Assembly (NCBI RefSeq): GCF_038396765.1
Contig: NZ_CP150096.1
Coordinates: forward strand, 2,277,001 to 2,341,000
Length of the DNA stretch: 64,000 bases
Source of the DNA: Chitinophaga caseinilytica
GTDB lineage: Bacteria; Bacteroidota; Bacteroidia; Chitinophagales; Chitinophagaceae
Direction: 5' to 3'
The notes beneath the pieces were generated by a model. It did not search any database, was not told the DNA's origin, and was given only the letters and a program-made list of their open reading frames with translations. Of the stretch, positions 36,743 to 44,366 are shown one piece after another (the first letter of the stretch is position 1; each line of letters opens with the position of its first letter). The translations under genes were made by a program, and so were the position numbers.

Positions 36743-38131
36743 ATGAGATTTACATGGTTTGGCATATTGTTTATTGTTATACTTCAGCTTGCATGTAAGA
36801 AGGCTAATGATTGGTTAAATGTACCAAGAACAAAGCAGGATGTTGTATTTAGTACATTAAAGGATTATCAGGCCCTTTTAAACAATACGTCAATATTAAA
36901 CGCGGCCCTACCCACTATCGGACTTATTGGATGTGACAACCTAATAGTATTAGATAAAAATATTCAGAGTCTCCCCGTAATCGAACGAAATTCGTATGTA
37001 TGGAACAAGGATATCTTTGAAGGAAGAAACTCTGTTGAGTACAGCACTTCTTATCTGGCCATAAATTATGCGAATGTGGTATTGGATGGAATTGAAAAAA
37101 TCGGAAGGTCGTCTTCAAATTATCATGAATTTAATTCGATTAAAGGACAGGCGCATTTCTTCAGAGCAATTTATTATTTAGAATTGGCTAGTTTATTTTG
37201 TAAGCCATTTTATGACCAGACTGCAAGTGAAGATAAAGGTCTCTGTCTGAGGAAGAGTCCTGATATAAATGAAATTGTGAAACGTTCCTCCTTAGCTGAA
37301 ACTTATAAACTCATTCTGGAAGATGCGCGGTTGTCTGCGGATTTGCTAACTTCTGCTAATAATGTGAAAACCCAGCCAACTAAAAAGGCCGCGTATTTGC
37401 TATTGGCTAGAATTTATCTAAACATGTCTAACTTTGAAAACGCTAAAAAATATACAGATTCTTGTTTGTTGCTTGGCAATTCCTTGATAGATTTTAATAT
37501 AGTTCCAAGAGAAAGTTTGCCCTATAGATTTCCTGATTTTAAAGGGGGAAACGATGAAATCATTTTCTATGCGCAAGGGAATTTATATCAAACGATCTAT
37601 CCAAGTGAGAATACTGCGGTAAGTTTAGTTGATACTCTTCTTTATAGGCAGTATGAGTTGACAGATCTTAGACGCAAAGTCTTTTATCGTGAATTTGATT
37701 CAATTACAATAAAATTTAAGGGAAGTTATACTGGTGTAGCGAGTAATTTCTGTGGGTTAGCAACTAATGAGGCATATATAATTCGAGCGGAATGTAATGC
37801 ACGTATGGGAAATTTGCCAGATGCAATCAAAGATATAAACGACTTGCTGAGAAAAAGATATCAGAGGGGAACGTATGTTGACTTTTGGTCGGATAACCAA
37901 GATGTTGTTTTGAGGAAAGTGTTGTTGGAAAGAAGAAAAGAGCTGCCTTTCACCGGCTTAATAAGGTGGCAAGATCTTAGGAGATTGAATCTTGATCCTA
38001 GCCTTGCCACATCAATATTTCGATATAATAAAGGAGTGTTAATTGAATTGAAGCCAAATGACAGTAAATATGTTTATCCAATTCCACAAAATGAAATCAA
38101 TCTTGCAGGAATTGAACAAAACATACGATAG
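36743..38131 (+). CDS. SusD/RagB-family lipoprotein in AT-rich segment
   Basis: A 462-residue lipoprotein starting 3 bp after the SusC stop; leader MRFTWFGILFIVILQLAC ends in a lipobox Cys. SusD features are the helical N-terminal part (KGQAHFFRAIYYLELASLF) and the C-terminal ERRKELPFTGLIRWQDLRRL. Partner of the preceding SusC. Base composition is clearly AT-rich throughout, unlike the susD at 24185, supporting acquisition together with the 3' part of the SusC gene. No glycoside hydrolase accompanies this pair, so the imported substrate cannot be inferred. Confidence 0.9.
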   Translation: MRFTWFGILFIVILQLACKKANDWLNVPRTKQDVVFSTLKDYQALLNNTSILNAALPTIGLIGCDNLIVLDKNIQSLPVIERNSYVWNKDIFEGRNSVEYSTSYLAINYANVVLDGIEKIGRSSSNYHEFNSIKGQAHFFRAIYYLELASLFCKPFYDQTASEDKGLCLRKSPDINEIVKRSSLAETYKLILEDARLSADLLTSANNVKTQPTKKAAYLLLARIYLNMSNFENAKKYTDSCLLLGNSLIDFNIVPRESLPYRFPDFKGGNDEIIFYAQGNLYQTIYPSENTAVSLVDTLLYRQYELTDLRRKVFYREFDSITIKFKGSYTGVASNFCGLATNEAYIIRAECNARMGNLPDAIKDINDLLRKRYQRGTYVDFWSDNQDVVLRKVLLERRKELPFTGLIRWQDLRRLNLDPSLATSIFRYNKGVLIELKPNDSKYVYPIPQNEINLAGIEQNIR

Positions 38132-38134
38132 TTT

Positions 38135-38407
38135 TCAGTCATCATAAGTTGAAAGGACTACACAGAGATTAGACGGTATCTGTGTGCCAGGAGAATAAGA
38201 GCCACTAGCTGAGAAAGTGCAAACGTATGTAAACAAAGCGCCTCCAGAGCAAGAAAATGCTGGCGAAGAAGATGCTACTGTAAAGTGATTTTGGCTCGGT
38301 ACTACGCTCGGTATGCAATAATAAGTTGTAAACCTCAACCCCCCATAAGCCTGAACACCACCAATTAATAACGCGATTGCAATTAAGCCAATTTTGAGCT
38401 TTTTCAT
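38135..38407 (-). CDS. Small secreted cysteine-containing protein (DUF6520-like)
   Basis: A 90-residue protein from the ATG at 38407 with a signal peptide (MKKLKIGLIAIALLIGG, cleavage near QAYG); the longer frame to 38431 adds a polar extension before the signal. The mature part has four cysteines (YYCIP, FSCSGG, YVCTF, NLCVV) and many Ser/Thr residues. Such small proteins next to MauE-like genes are common in Bacteroidota; assignment to DUF6520 is from memory of size and context and is tentative. It is convergent with susD, 3 bp apart, and lies in the AT-rich tract. Confidence 0.65.
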   Translation of the reverse strand: MKKLKIGLIAIALLIGGVQAYGGLRFTTYYCIPSVVPSQNHFTVASSSPAFSCSGGALFTYVCTFSASGSYSPGTQIPSNLCVVLSTYDD

Positions 38408-38667
38408 AATAAAACGGTTTTGTGAGATCAATACGATTTTTTAAATTTTAGATGCTAGTAATAAAAGACAATACAATACGTGATTAAGAAAAGAGACAAT
38501 AAACATTACGCGGTTAAAACAAGAGACAAGAATCAATAAGTAACAAAAAAGCGATACTACAAGCGCAGACCATTGTCATAGTCTATCTACTTCAGACGCT
38601 GCAATAAAAATGTTAAAGGGAAGGGGAAAGTTGGCGAAAACAGAAAGGAGAAAATGCGTGTGTAGCT
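38408..38667 (-). other. AT-rich leader with direct repeats
   Basis: A 260-bp gap between the small secreted protein and the MauE-like gene. It contains two 25-bp direct repeats, ACG(T/C)G(A/G)TTAA(G/A)A(A/C)AAGAGACAA(T/G)AA at 38478-38502 and 38508-38532, and a shorter AAAGACAAT at 38465. They lie 70-125 bp upstream of the minus-strand start at 38407, a suitable place for regulator binding. Confidence 0.5.
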
Positions 38668-39114
38668 TCAGGATAGCTGTACCTCCGAAGGAGTTATATC
38701 ACTTTGCGGCTTGTTAACCTGAAAGATGGCATATATAGTAACTGTCAAGATTGCAATATTGAAAATGAGATGGTCCGCCCAGCCGAAATGCTTCACGATA
38801 CCAGCGCAACTGCAAGGTACATGCGAAAACACATTCAACAAAATCATTCCGATATACCCGCTGAAAACAGCCAGCAACCCGGCTCCCGCATATAATCCCC
38901 ACTTCACCGTTCTCCCTGAAATCATTAACGCGGCAATAACAAATTCAAGCAAGGGCAACCCCCAGGCCAACGGTTCCGCGAACGCATCGCTGAACGGCTG
39001 CTCCAGTAACCGGAACTTCCATAAACTAATGTCCGCCAACTTCACCACGGCGGCATATATCCAGAATAAAAACAGGAAAAATATAATACCCTCAAGCAGC
39101 CTCTTGTGCTTCAT
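38668..39114 (-). CDS. MauE/DoxX-like redox-associated membrane protein
   Basis: A 148-residue inner-membrane protein with four hydrophobic segments (about residues 8-25, 48-66, 70-92, 108-133). The family signature is PLLEFVIAALMISGR and a HVPCSCAG motif with two close cysteines, as in MauE-type proteins that pair with periplasmic thiol-disulfide partners. It is encoded upstream of and in the same direction as the small cysteine-containing secreted protein, which may be its substrate or partner (inference). Confidence 0.82.
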   Translation of the reverse strand: MKHKRLLEGIIFFLFLFWIYAAVVKLADISLWKFRLLEQPFSDAFAEPLAWGLPLLEFVIAALMISGRTVKWGLYAGAGLLAVFSGYIGMILLNVFSHVPCSCAGIVKHFGWADHLIFNIAILTVTIYAIFQVNKPQSDITPSEVQLS

Positions 39115-39307
39115 AGATACGTAATTAACGACGGTTATCAGATGCTAGTTCCCTCTTGTGTAGACATTATTTAGCGTAGCATGAATCGTGTTGGTCAGTT
39201 GTGCATTCTCATGTCGTTCATGCTTCTAATGTAAATCTACTCTTCTAATTTTATTTTCCAACTACCAAATTGACGGATTTCTTTGCATTTTTTTCATTCG
39301 TACAATT

Positions 39308-40255
39308 TTATTCCCTTCGAATATTCATCGGCGGCTGCTGATAATAATGCGCGAACACCCGCGAAAACCCCGCTGCAGACTCATATCCCACTTCCCACGC
39401 GATCTCCTGCACGGGAAGCCCCGTCTGCGTCAGCAATTTGCGTGCCTTGTCTAATCGCAGGTCACGGATGTAATCGCACAAATGCTGGTGGAACACTTTG
39501 TAATATCCCCGCCGCAACTGCGTGGGCTGAATCTCGAAACGCTTTGCCAGGTGCTGTATCGACAACTTCTTATCGATGTTCTCGGCGATGTAGCGCTTCA
39601 CATTGTTAAGCGTTTGGTAATCGCGATGGTACACCGCCAGATCTTCCGCCCGGAAACTTACACCCGCCTTGCCGAGCGAACGGAACAGCAGGTCGAGCAG
39701 CAACACCTGGCGCTTCAATCGCCAGATATTGCCTTCCATCCCGCGCTGGTAAAGGCCCTGGAGCTGCTCCAGGTCTGAAGGCCCGAGGAGCACGCGGTCC
39801 GGTCCTTCATGCGGCAGCACGATGGATTCTTCTTGCACGAGCGACTGCATGGCCGGCGAAAAGAACAGGAAAAGAAAACGATGTGCGCCTTCCGGCAACT
39901 CCAGCTGGTGCGTGCCGGGCTGCAGGTTGAAGATCTGGAAGCTGTTGGGCTCCAGTTCCAGCGCGCCGCGGCCACGGGTATGCAGCCAGGCAGTGCCGTT
40001 GAGGTTGTACATGGCCACGGTGGCGGTAGTGGCAAGGAGGACCGACAGCATTTGGGTTTCCGACTGCTCCGTTTCGTATACCCACGTATGCAGGTACTGG
40101 TCTGAAAAATACTGGGTGAGGATCTCGCCGCCTGCGTTGCTGTTGTGATTGGCGATGGCTTCTTCGATGAGGCATTCCCGGTAGTTCGGCGGAATCTGCA
40201 TGGTAAAATCATAGTTGGCCCCGTGCAGGATGCCTGCGGTTGTTTTCATTGGCAT
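39308..40255 (-). CDS. AraC-family transcriptional regulator
   Basis: A 315-residue regulator (a start at 40249 is also possible). The C-terminal 100 residues form the two AraC helix-turn-helix motifs (LSIQHLAKRFEIQPTQLRRG and LPVQEIAWEVGYESAAGFSR, ending QQPPMNIRRE). The N-terminal part is beta-rich and could be a cupin-like sensor (for example FQIFNLQPGTHQLELPEGAH). Composition is back to the GC-rich norm. Targets are unknown; it is divergent from an empty region. Confidence 0.9.
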   Translation of the reverse strand: MPMKTTAGILHGANYDFTMQIPPNYRECLIEEAIANHNSNAGGEILTQYFSDQYLHTWVYETEQSETQMLSVLLATTATVAMYNLNGTAWLHTRGRGALELEPNSFQIFNLQPGTHQLELPEGAHRFLFLFFSPAMQSLVQEESIVLPHEGPDRVLLGPSDLEQLQGLYQRGMEGNIWRLKRQVLLLDLLFRSLGKAGVSFRAEDLAVYHRDYQTLNNVKRYIAENIDKKLSIQHLAKRFEIQPTQLRRGYYKVFHQHLCDYIRDLRLDKARKLLTQTGLPVQEIAWEVGYESAAGFSRVFAHYYQQPPMNIRRE

Positions 40256-40831
40256 GGAAATTCTACTTTATGGTAATGAAATAGGTGTCGTGATATGGTT
40301 GTGCGCGACAGATAGCTTGATCGTTTTTTTGGAGCGATGGATGAAACTTCTACTGAAACAATACCGCAGTGGGAAATGTTGTGCCCTGACCCAAATTAGT
40401 ATGTCATTGGTTCGTCAGCCGAAGCGGGGCCCTTCTGCCCGGGTTCTCCTGTTTTCCGCCGCGGTGTGTTCAAAAAGTTGGCCCGATGAAGGCTGTAAAG
40501 GTGGATTTGTTCATTTCCGGTGGATGGACCGCTTCCGGCCGGCGGCGCAATGTCATCCGCTGTTCAGATTTCTGCGGAAGCCGTTCGCGTTGCTTCCGGT
40601 GGTGAGTATCTTGTGCGCAGCTATCCGATCTATAGTGAAAACCCTTCAGAGGCCCAAAGCCGTAAGATGCTACACTATATTGTTCGGACGGGCGAAACAC
40701 CCGTTCACGTAAACGAAAATCAACCGGTACATTCGCAAAAAAGCAGCTATATGGGGCATCCTTCGGGGGTGCCCTTTTTTCATGCGGCAGCTGATCGAAA
40801 AGATTTATATTTATCGGCATAACCGAAAACC
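40256..40831. other. Intergenic region with an orphan terminator
   Basis: 576 bp without a convincing gene. Several short frames (40215-40712 and 40520-40822 on plus, 40470-40820 on minus) have no recognisable motif, and the 40520 frame would run through a strong terminator. The presence of that terminator implies a plus-strand transcript ending at about 40780, perhaps a small RNA or a decayed gene. Confidence 0.5.
40754..40780 (+). terminator. Intrinsic terminator without an obvious gene
   Basis: GGGCATCC, loop TTCGG, GGGTGCCC and six T residues form a classic rho-independent terminator, 52 bp before the start of the next gene. Confidence 0.8.
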
Positions 40832-41428
40832 ATGAGATCCCGTACTTTACTTTTCCTGTTCCCGTTCCTGGCGCTGTGCGCCCTGGCTTCCGCCCAGAAA
40901 ATCGACATTTCCTCCGGCAAGATCGATGCGCTGAAAGGCATCGATACTTTTCAGATCATATATAAATACGATAAACTGATGGTGGGGGATTTAGGGAGAG
41001 AATCGAATTATATCCGGAAGAAAAAGGCCGACGCCGAAAAAAGGGCCCCCGGCAGCGGGTACGCCTGGGAAGAAATGTGGATCGGCGACCGGTCGAAATA
41101 TTACGAGCCCCAGTTCCTGGAAGCCATCCGGAAATTTTCGGAGAAAGAGATCGGCGACCACCCCGGCACCCGCTACCAACTGGTGCTCAGCTCCACCTAC
41201 ATCGAGCCGGGCCAAAGCGGCCTCATCCGGAAATCCGCCAAACTGAAAGGCACCATCACCGTCATCGATACCCAAAATCCGACCAAACCCCTCGTGAAAA
41301 TCCAGATCGACGAAGCCACGGGCGAAAGCAATAAGGAAGATAACGGTACCGGCGGCCCCCGGATCGGCGCCGCCTATGCCAAAGCAGGGAAGGAGCTGGG
41401 GAATTACCTCCGCCAGCGGCTCGACTAA
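40832..41428 (+). CDS. Secreted protein of unknown function
   Basis: A 198-residue protein with a signal peptide ending near ASAQ (residue 22). The mature part has a Lys/Glu-rich middle and a segment typical of lipid- or envelope-associated beta proteins (TRYQLVLSSTYIEPG, LKGTITVIDT), and ends in a helix (GAAYAKAGKELGNYLRQRLD). I do not recognise a family with confidence. It overlaps the end of the convergent HxlR gene by 4 bp. Confidence 0.75.
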   Translation: MRSRTLLFLFPFLALCALASAQKIDISSGKIDALKGIDTFQIIYKYDKLMVGDLGRESNYIRKKKADAEKRAPGSGYAWEEMWIGDRSKYYEPQFLEAIRKFSEKEIGDHPGTRYQLVLSSTYIEPGQSGLIRKSAKLKGTITVIDTQNPTKPLVKIQIDEATGESNKEDNGTGGPRIGAAYAKAGKELGNYLRQRLD

Positions 41429-41796
41429 TCGGCTTTCTTCAACTGCCGGCGGATGTTTTCCTTGTGCTGGGTGCCCCATTTACGGAGGGCGTCCACCACT
41501 TCGCCGAGGGTATTGCTATAATCAGTGATGCAGTATTCTACCAGCACGGGCGTGGTATCGTGTACCCGGCGGGTCACGAACCCGTTCAGTTCCAGCTCTT
41601 TCAATTCGTGGGAGAGCACTTTCGCCGCGATGCCGGGCACGGTTTTCTGCAGCTCGTTGAAACGCTTGTTGCCCGAACTGAGGGCCACAATGATCGGCAG
41701 CTTCCATTTTCCGTGCAACACGTACAAGGCGTCCTGTACCGCCGATAAAGCCGTACAGGTTTCCCATTCTGCCGAAATTGTTTGTAACTTTAACAT
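41425..41796 (-). CDS. HxlR-family transcriptional regulator
   Basis: A 123-residue winged-helix regulator: CTALSAVQDALYVLHGKWKL at the N-terminus and KRFNELQKTVPGIAAKVLSH as the recognition region. The conserved N-terminal cysteine (Cys14) is the residue used by redox- and quinone-sensing relatives such as YodB. It is divergent from the yceI-like gene, and two palindromic sites lie between the two starts, so it probably controls that gene and itself. A redox or electrophile signal is inferred from family knowledge. Confidence 0.92.
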   Translation of the reverse strand: MLKLQTISAEWETCTALSAVQDALYVLHGKWKLPIIVALSSGNKRFNELQKTVPGIAAKVLSHELKELELNGFVTRRVHDTTPVLVEYCITDYSNTLGEVVDALRKWGTQHKENIRRQLKKAD

Positions 41797-41839
41797 AACC
41801 GGGTTGTTCTTTATATCTAATCGGGTAACATTGTCAAAC

Positions 41840-41871
41840 TTACCTCAAAGTAACTACTTACCTTTAGGTAA
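41840..41871. promoter_or_regulatory. Two tandem HxlR-type operator candidates
   Basis: TTACCTCAAAGTAA (41840-41853) and TTACCTTTAGGTAA (41858-41871): both are inverted repeats of TTAC, the second perfect outside its centre (TTACCT-N2-AGGTAA). Centres are 18 bp apart, close to two helical turns. They lie between divergent hxlR and the yceI-like gene. Confidence 0.65.
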
Positions 41872-41938
41872 CTACTAACAAGTTGAAAGCAAATGTACAT
41901 AAGTTTGCAATCCTGTTAATAACCAAACAGCACACAAT

Positions 41939-42511
41939 ATGAAAAAAGTAATGAGCCTCCTGCTGGCAGTCACCGTATCTGTTGGCGCCTTCGCACAATC
42001 CTCCTGGAAATCCGACGCAGCGCACTCCCAACTGAAATTCGATGTGCAGCACCTGGGCCTGTCCACCGTATCCGGTTCCTTCACCAAATTCGAAGCAGCC
42101 GTTACCGCATCCAAAGCGGATTTCAGCGATGGCCAATTCACCCTCACCGCAGAAACGGGTTCCATCAATACCGGCATCGAACAGCGCGACAACCACCTGA
42201 AATCCCCCGATTTCTTCGACGCAGCTACCAACGCCACCCTCACTTTCAAGAGCACTTCCCTGAAAAGCGCGGGTAATAATAAATATACCATCACCGGCGA
42301 CCTCACCCTCCATGGCGTGACCAAACCCGTGACCCTCGAGCTCTGGTACCGCGGCACCATCGAAAACCCGATGAGCAAGAAGCCCACCGCAGGTTTCCGC
42401 GTAACCGGCAGCATCAAACGCAGCGATTTCGGCATCGGCGCCAAATTCCCCGCGCAAATGCTGAGCGACGATATCGCCATCTATGCCGACGGCGAATTCG
42501 TAAAACAATAG
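41939..42511 (+). CDS. YceI-family secreted lipid-binding protein
   Basis: A 190-residue periplasmic protein with a signal peptide (MKKVMSLLLAVTVSVGAFAQ) and the YceI lipocalin-like barrel starting WKSDAAHSQLKFDVQHLG. Typical motifs are QRDNHLKSPDFFDAATN and TGDLTLHGVTKPVTLEL. Family members bind isoprenoid or quinone-like lipids; this agrees with the divergent HxlR regulator, a class that often senses quinones. It is the first gene after the HxlR operators and is followed by its own terminator. Confidence 0.94.
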   Translation: MKKVMSLLLAVTVSVGAFAQSSWKSDAAHSQLKFDVQHLGLSTVSGSFTKFEAAVTASKADFSDGQFTLTAETGSINTGIEQRDNHLKSPDFFDAATNATLTFKSTSLKSAGNNKYTITGDLTLHGVTKPVTLELWYRGTIENPMSKKPTAGFRVTGSIKRSDFGIGAKFPAQMLSDDIAIYADGEFVKQ

Positions 42512-42534
42512 GAATTTCCCCTTTCGGATATTCG

Positions 42535-42560
42535 AAACCCGCCACTACGGCGGGTTTTTC
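42535..42560 (+). terminator. Terminator after the YceI gene
   Basis: ACCCGCC/GGCGGGT stem with loop ACTAC followed by a T-rich run. Confidence 0.8.
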
Positions 42561-42612
42561 TTTTTTCTAAAATAAAAGTCTACAAATGTAGTGGACTAAT
42601 AGGTTTTCTCCC

Positions 42613-42620
42613 TATCTTTG
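42613..42620 (+). promoter_or_regulatory. -7 promoter box for the peroxiredoxin-like gene
   Basis: TATCTTTG, an exact TAnnTTTG match 42 bp before the start codon at 42663. Confidence 0.6.
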
Positions 42621-42662
42621 TATCGTCATCAGAAAATCAGCATCAAAAACCAACCTACGATT

Positions 42663-43286
42663 ATGTACACCACCAACCGCTATGCAGATTTGCTCCCCTT
42701 CCGTTACGAAATCATTTCGACCCGTCCCAAAGACCGTACCCCCATTCAGCCCGCTTCCGAAGGTTCGGTTGTACCGCTTTCCCATTTGCAGCGGGAAGAT
42801 TTTATCGTACCATTTTCGTTCCTGGGCGCGGAAGGCGCTTACGTTCCGGGTAGCGAACTGCTGAACCAGCCGCTCGTGCTGGCTTTTTATTCCCGCCACT
42901 GGAACGGGTATGCCCCTGATTTTGTACGGCAGTTGGAAGATTTGTATGCGGATATCCAGGTGATGGGAGGGCAGTTGCTGGTAGTTTCCGGCGATCCGGT
43001 GGAAGAGCTGAAAGCCCTTGGCGCGAAGTTCCCGCTGGCATATGACAAAGATTACGCCATCGCGAAGAGCGCGGGGATTTATGCGGAAACGGACCCGCTG
43101 TGGGCGCGCCTGTCCGGTTTCGAGGAAAATGCGCCCTTGCCGGCAACTTACGTGCTCGGCCAGAGCCAGCGCATCGCCTGGGCGTTTACCGACCCCTTGT
43201 TCGACCAGCGCATTCCCCGCCGCGAGTTGCTCACGGCCGTTTATACCGCCGGCCAGGCCCAGGCGCTCAGCCGGGCCATCGCGTAA
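42663..43286 (+). CDS. Cysteine-free peroxiredoxin-like (AhpC/TSA fold) protein
   Basis: A 207-residue cytoplasmic protein from the ATG at 42663. Its thioredoxin-fold pattern is clear: PLVLAFYSRHWNGYAPDFVR where redoxins have FYPxxFTPxCxxE, then QLLVVSGDPVEELKALGAKF, FPLAYDKDYAIAKSAGIY and LPATYVLGQSQRIAWAF. The position of the peroxidatic cysteine is occupied by other residues, and the whole protein contains no cysteine, so peroxidase activity by the usual mechanism is impossible. A structural, binding or regulatory role is more likely. It follows yceI after a terminator and has its own promoter box. Confidence 0.82.
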   Translation: MYTTNRYADLLPFRYEIISTRPKDRTPIQPASEGSVVPLSHLQREDFIVPFSFLGAEGAYVPGSELLNQPLVLAFYSRHWNGYAPDFVRQLEDLYADIQVMGGQLLVVSGDPVEELKALGAKFPLAYDKDYAIAKSAGIYAETDPLWARLSGFEENAPLPATYVLGQSQRIAWAFTDPLFDQRIPRRELLTAVYTAGQAQALSRAIA

Positions 43287-43289
43287 GGC

Positions 43290-43766
43290 CTAGAGGTAGG
43301 GTTTCATTTCATCTTCAATGTTCTTGCGGAGGTCCATCAACCGGTGGGCGTATTCCTCCATACTTTTCTCGGGCTCTGTGCGCGGCGTCCATTTCGGGAC
43401 CTGCACGGTCTGGCCCTTTTCGTCGATCGCGGCGAACACCATGATACAGTGGGTCGTTTTCACTTTCTCCTTTTGACGCGGGCTGCCGGCATACACATGA
43501 ATGGAAATATGCATGCTGGTGTTGCCGGTGTAGATGATGGAGGCATCGATCTCTACGAGGTCGCCGATGGCGATGGGCTTGTAGAAGCGGATGCCGCCCA
43601 CGTAGACGGTCACGCAGTATTGTCCGCTCCAGTTGGCCGCGCAGGTGAACCCGGCCTGGTCGATCCATTTCATCACGGAGCCTCCGTGCACTTTGCCACC
43701 GAAGTTAACATCGGAGGGCTCGGCGAGGAAGCGGAGGGTTACGGTGTGGGGGGATGATGTTTCCAT
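43290..43766 (-). CDS. Acyl-CoA thioesterase (hotdog fold)
   Basis: A 158-residue hotdog-fold thioesterase of the YciA/ACOT type, cleaving acyl-CoA to free acid and CoA in the cytoplasm. Motifs are VNFGGKVHGGSVMKWIDQAG (active-site Asn/His region and helix, about residues 20-39) and IGDLVEIDASIIYTGNTSM. The length is normal. It follows the nuclease gene, with 3 bp between them, on the minus strand; no pathway partner is adjacent, so the chain length of the substrate is unknown. Confidence 0.9.
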   Translation of the reverse strand: METSSPHTVTLRFLAEPSDVNFGGKVHGGSVMKWIDQAGFTCAANWSGQYCVTVYVGGIRFYKPIAIGDLVEIDASIIYTGNTSMHISIHVYAGSPRQKEKVKTTHCIMVFAAIDEKGQTVQVPKWTPRTEPEKSMEEYAHRLMDLRKNIEDEMKPYL

Positions 43767-43769
43767 ATA

Positions 43770-44255
43770 TTATAATTGAGCGTGAAACTGTGATGTGCGG
43801 CGGTGTTGCTTCCGCCAGTTCCAGGGGGCCATGGGCTGTGGTTCTGCCCAGAGCCCTTTCCGTTCGGCCCGCGCTTTTTGCTGGGCGCGCGCCATGTCGG
43901 GGTTTTTGCTGAACTGGGTATAATGCCAGGCAAACCCCGCCGCCACGAGGCGATGGTTCAGGGAAGTACCGTCTGGCAGGTAAATTTCCGCCACGATCCT
44001 CCCGTACTGGTCTTTGTCTTTCTTCTCCATGCGTACGGTTTTCCCGAAACAAAGGTCGGCCGTGTATTGCCGCGATTTCTCCCCGAAAGGCTGCCCCTTC
44101 TCCGGCGCGTCTACCCCAAAAAGCCGGATGCGCACCGCTTTGCCGTTTATCAGCATTTCAATCGTATCGCCATCCTTTACCGAAATTACTTTCCCCGTTT
44201 GTGCGCTGGTTGCGCAGCCAGTAAATATTAAAAAGAATAATAAAACAAATCGCAT
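43770..44255 (-). CDS. Thermonuclease-like (SNase) lipoprotein
   Basis: A 161-residue staphylococcal-nuclease-fold protein, preceded by a leader with lipobox LIFTGC, so it is expected outside the cytoplasm and membrane-attached. Catalytic positions are present: RLFGVDAPEKGQ (Arg, Asp, Glu), and DQYGRIVAEIYL with the second Arg. It should hydrolyse DNA and RNA in a Ca-dependent manner. The C-terminal 25 residues are basic and Trp-rich (WAEPQPMAPWNWRKQHRRTS). Divergent from the GH88 gene; the LacI-type operator lies in between. Confidence 0.92.
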   Translation of the reverse strand: MRFVLLFFLIFTGCATSAQTGKVISVKDGDTIEMLINGKAVRIRLFGVDAPEKGQPFGEKSRQYTADLCFGKTVRMEKKDKDQYGRIVAEIYLPDGTSLNHRLVAAGFAWHYTQFSKNPDMARAQQKARAERKGLWAEPQPMAPWNWRKQHRRTSQFHAQL

Positions 44256-44308
44256 GGATGCAATATGTAAAAAAATCCTTGGATAATCCGGATGGCTTGC
44301 TATTTTTA

Positions 44309-44322
44309 TGCAAACGTTTGCA
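44309..44322. promoter_or_regulatory. LacI-family operator TGCAAACGTTTGCA (second GH88 operon)
   Basis: The same perfect 14-bp palindrome as at 6713, here 45 bp upstream of the GH88 start codon. It also lies 54 bp upstream of the divergent nuclease gene. Identity of the full site across 37.6 kb points to one regulator, probably the LacI protein encoded at 10640. Confidence 0.75.
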
Positions 44323-44366
44323 CGTTCTTAGATCCATTTACGCGTTTACAGTTTAAATTGTTATCC

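Noticed and set aside
40520..40822. 100-codon plus-strand frame with a fairly protein-like middle part
   Set aside because: It would run through an intrinsic terminator at 40754-40780; no start signal or family is visible.
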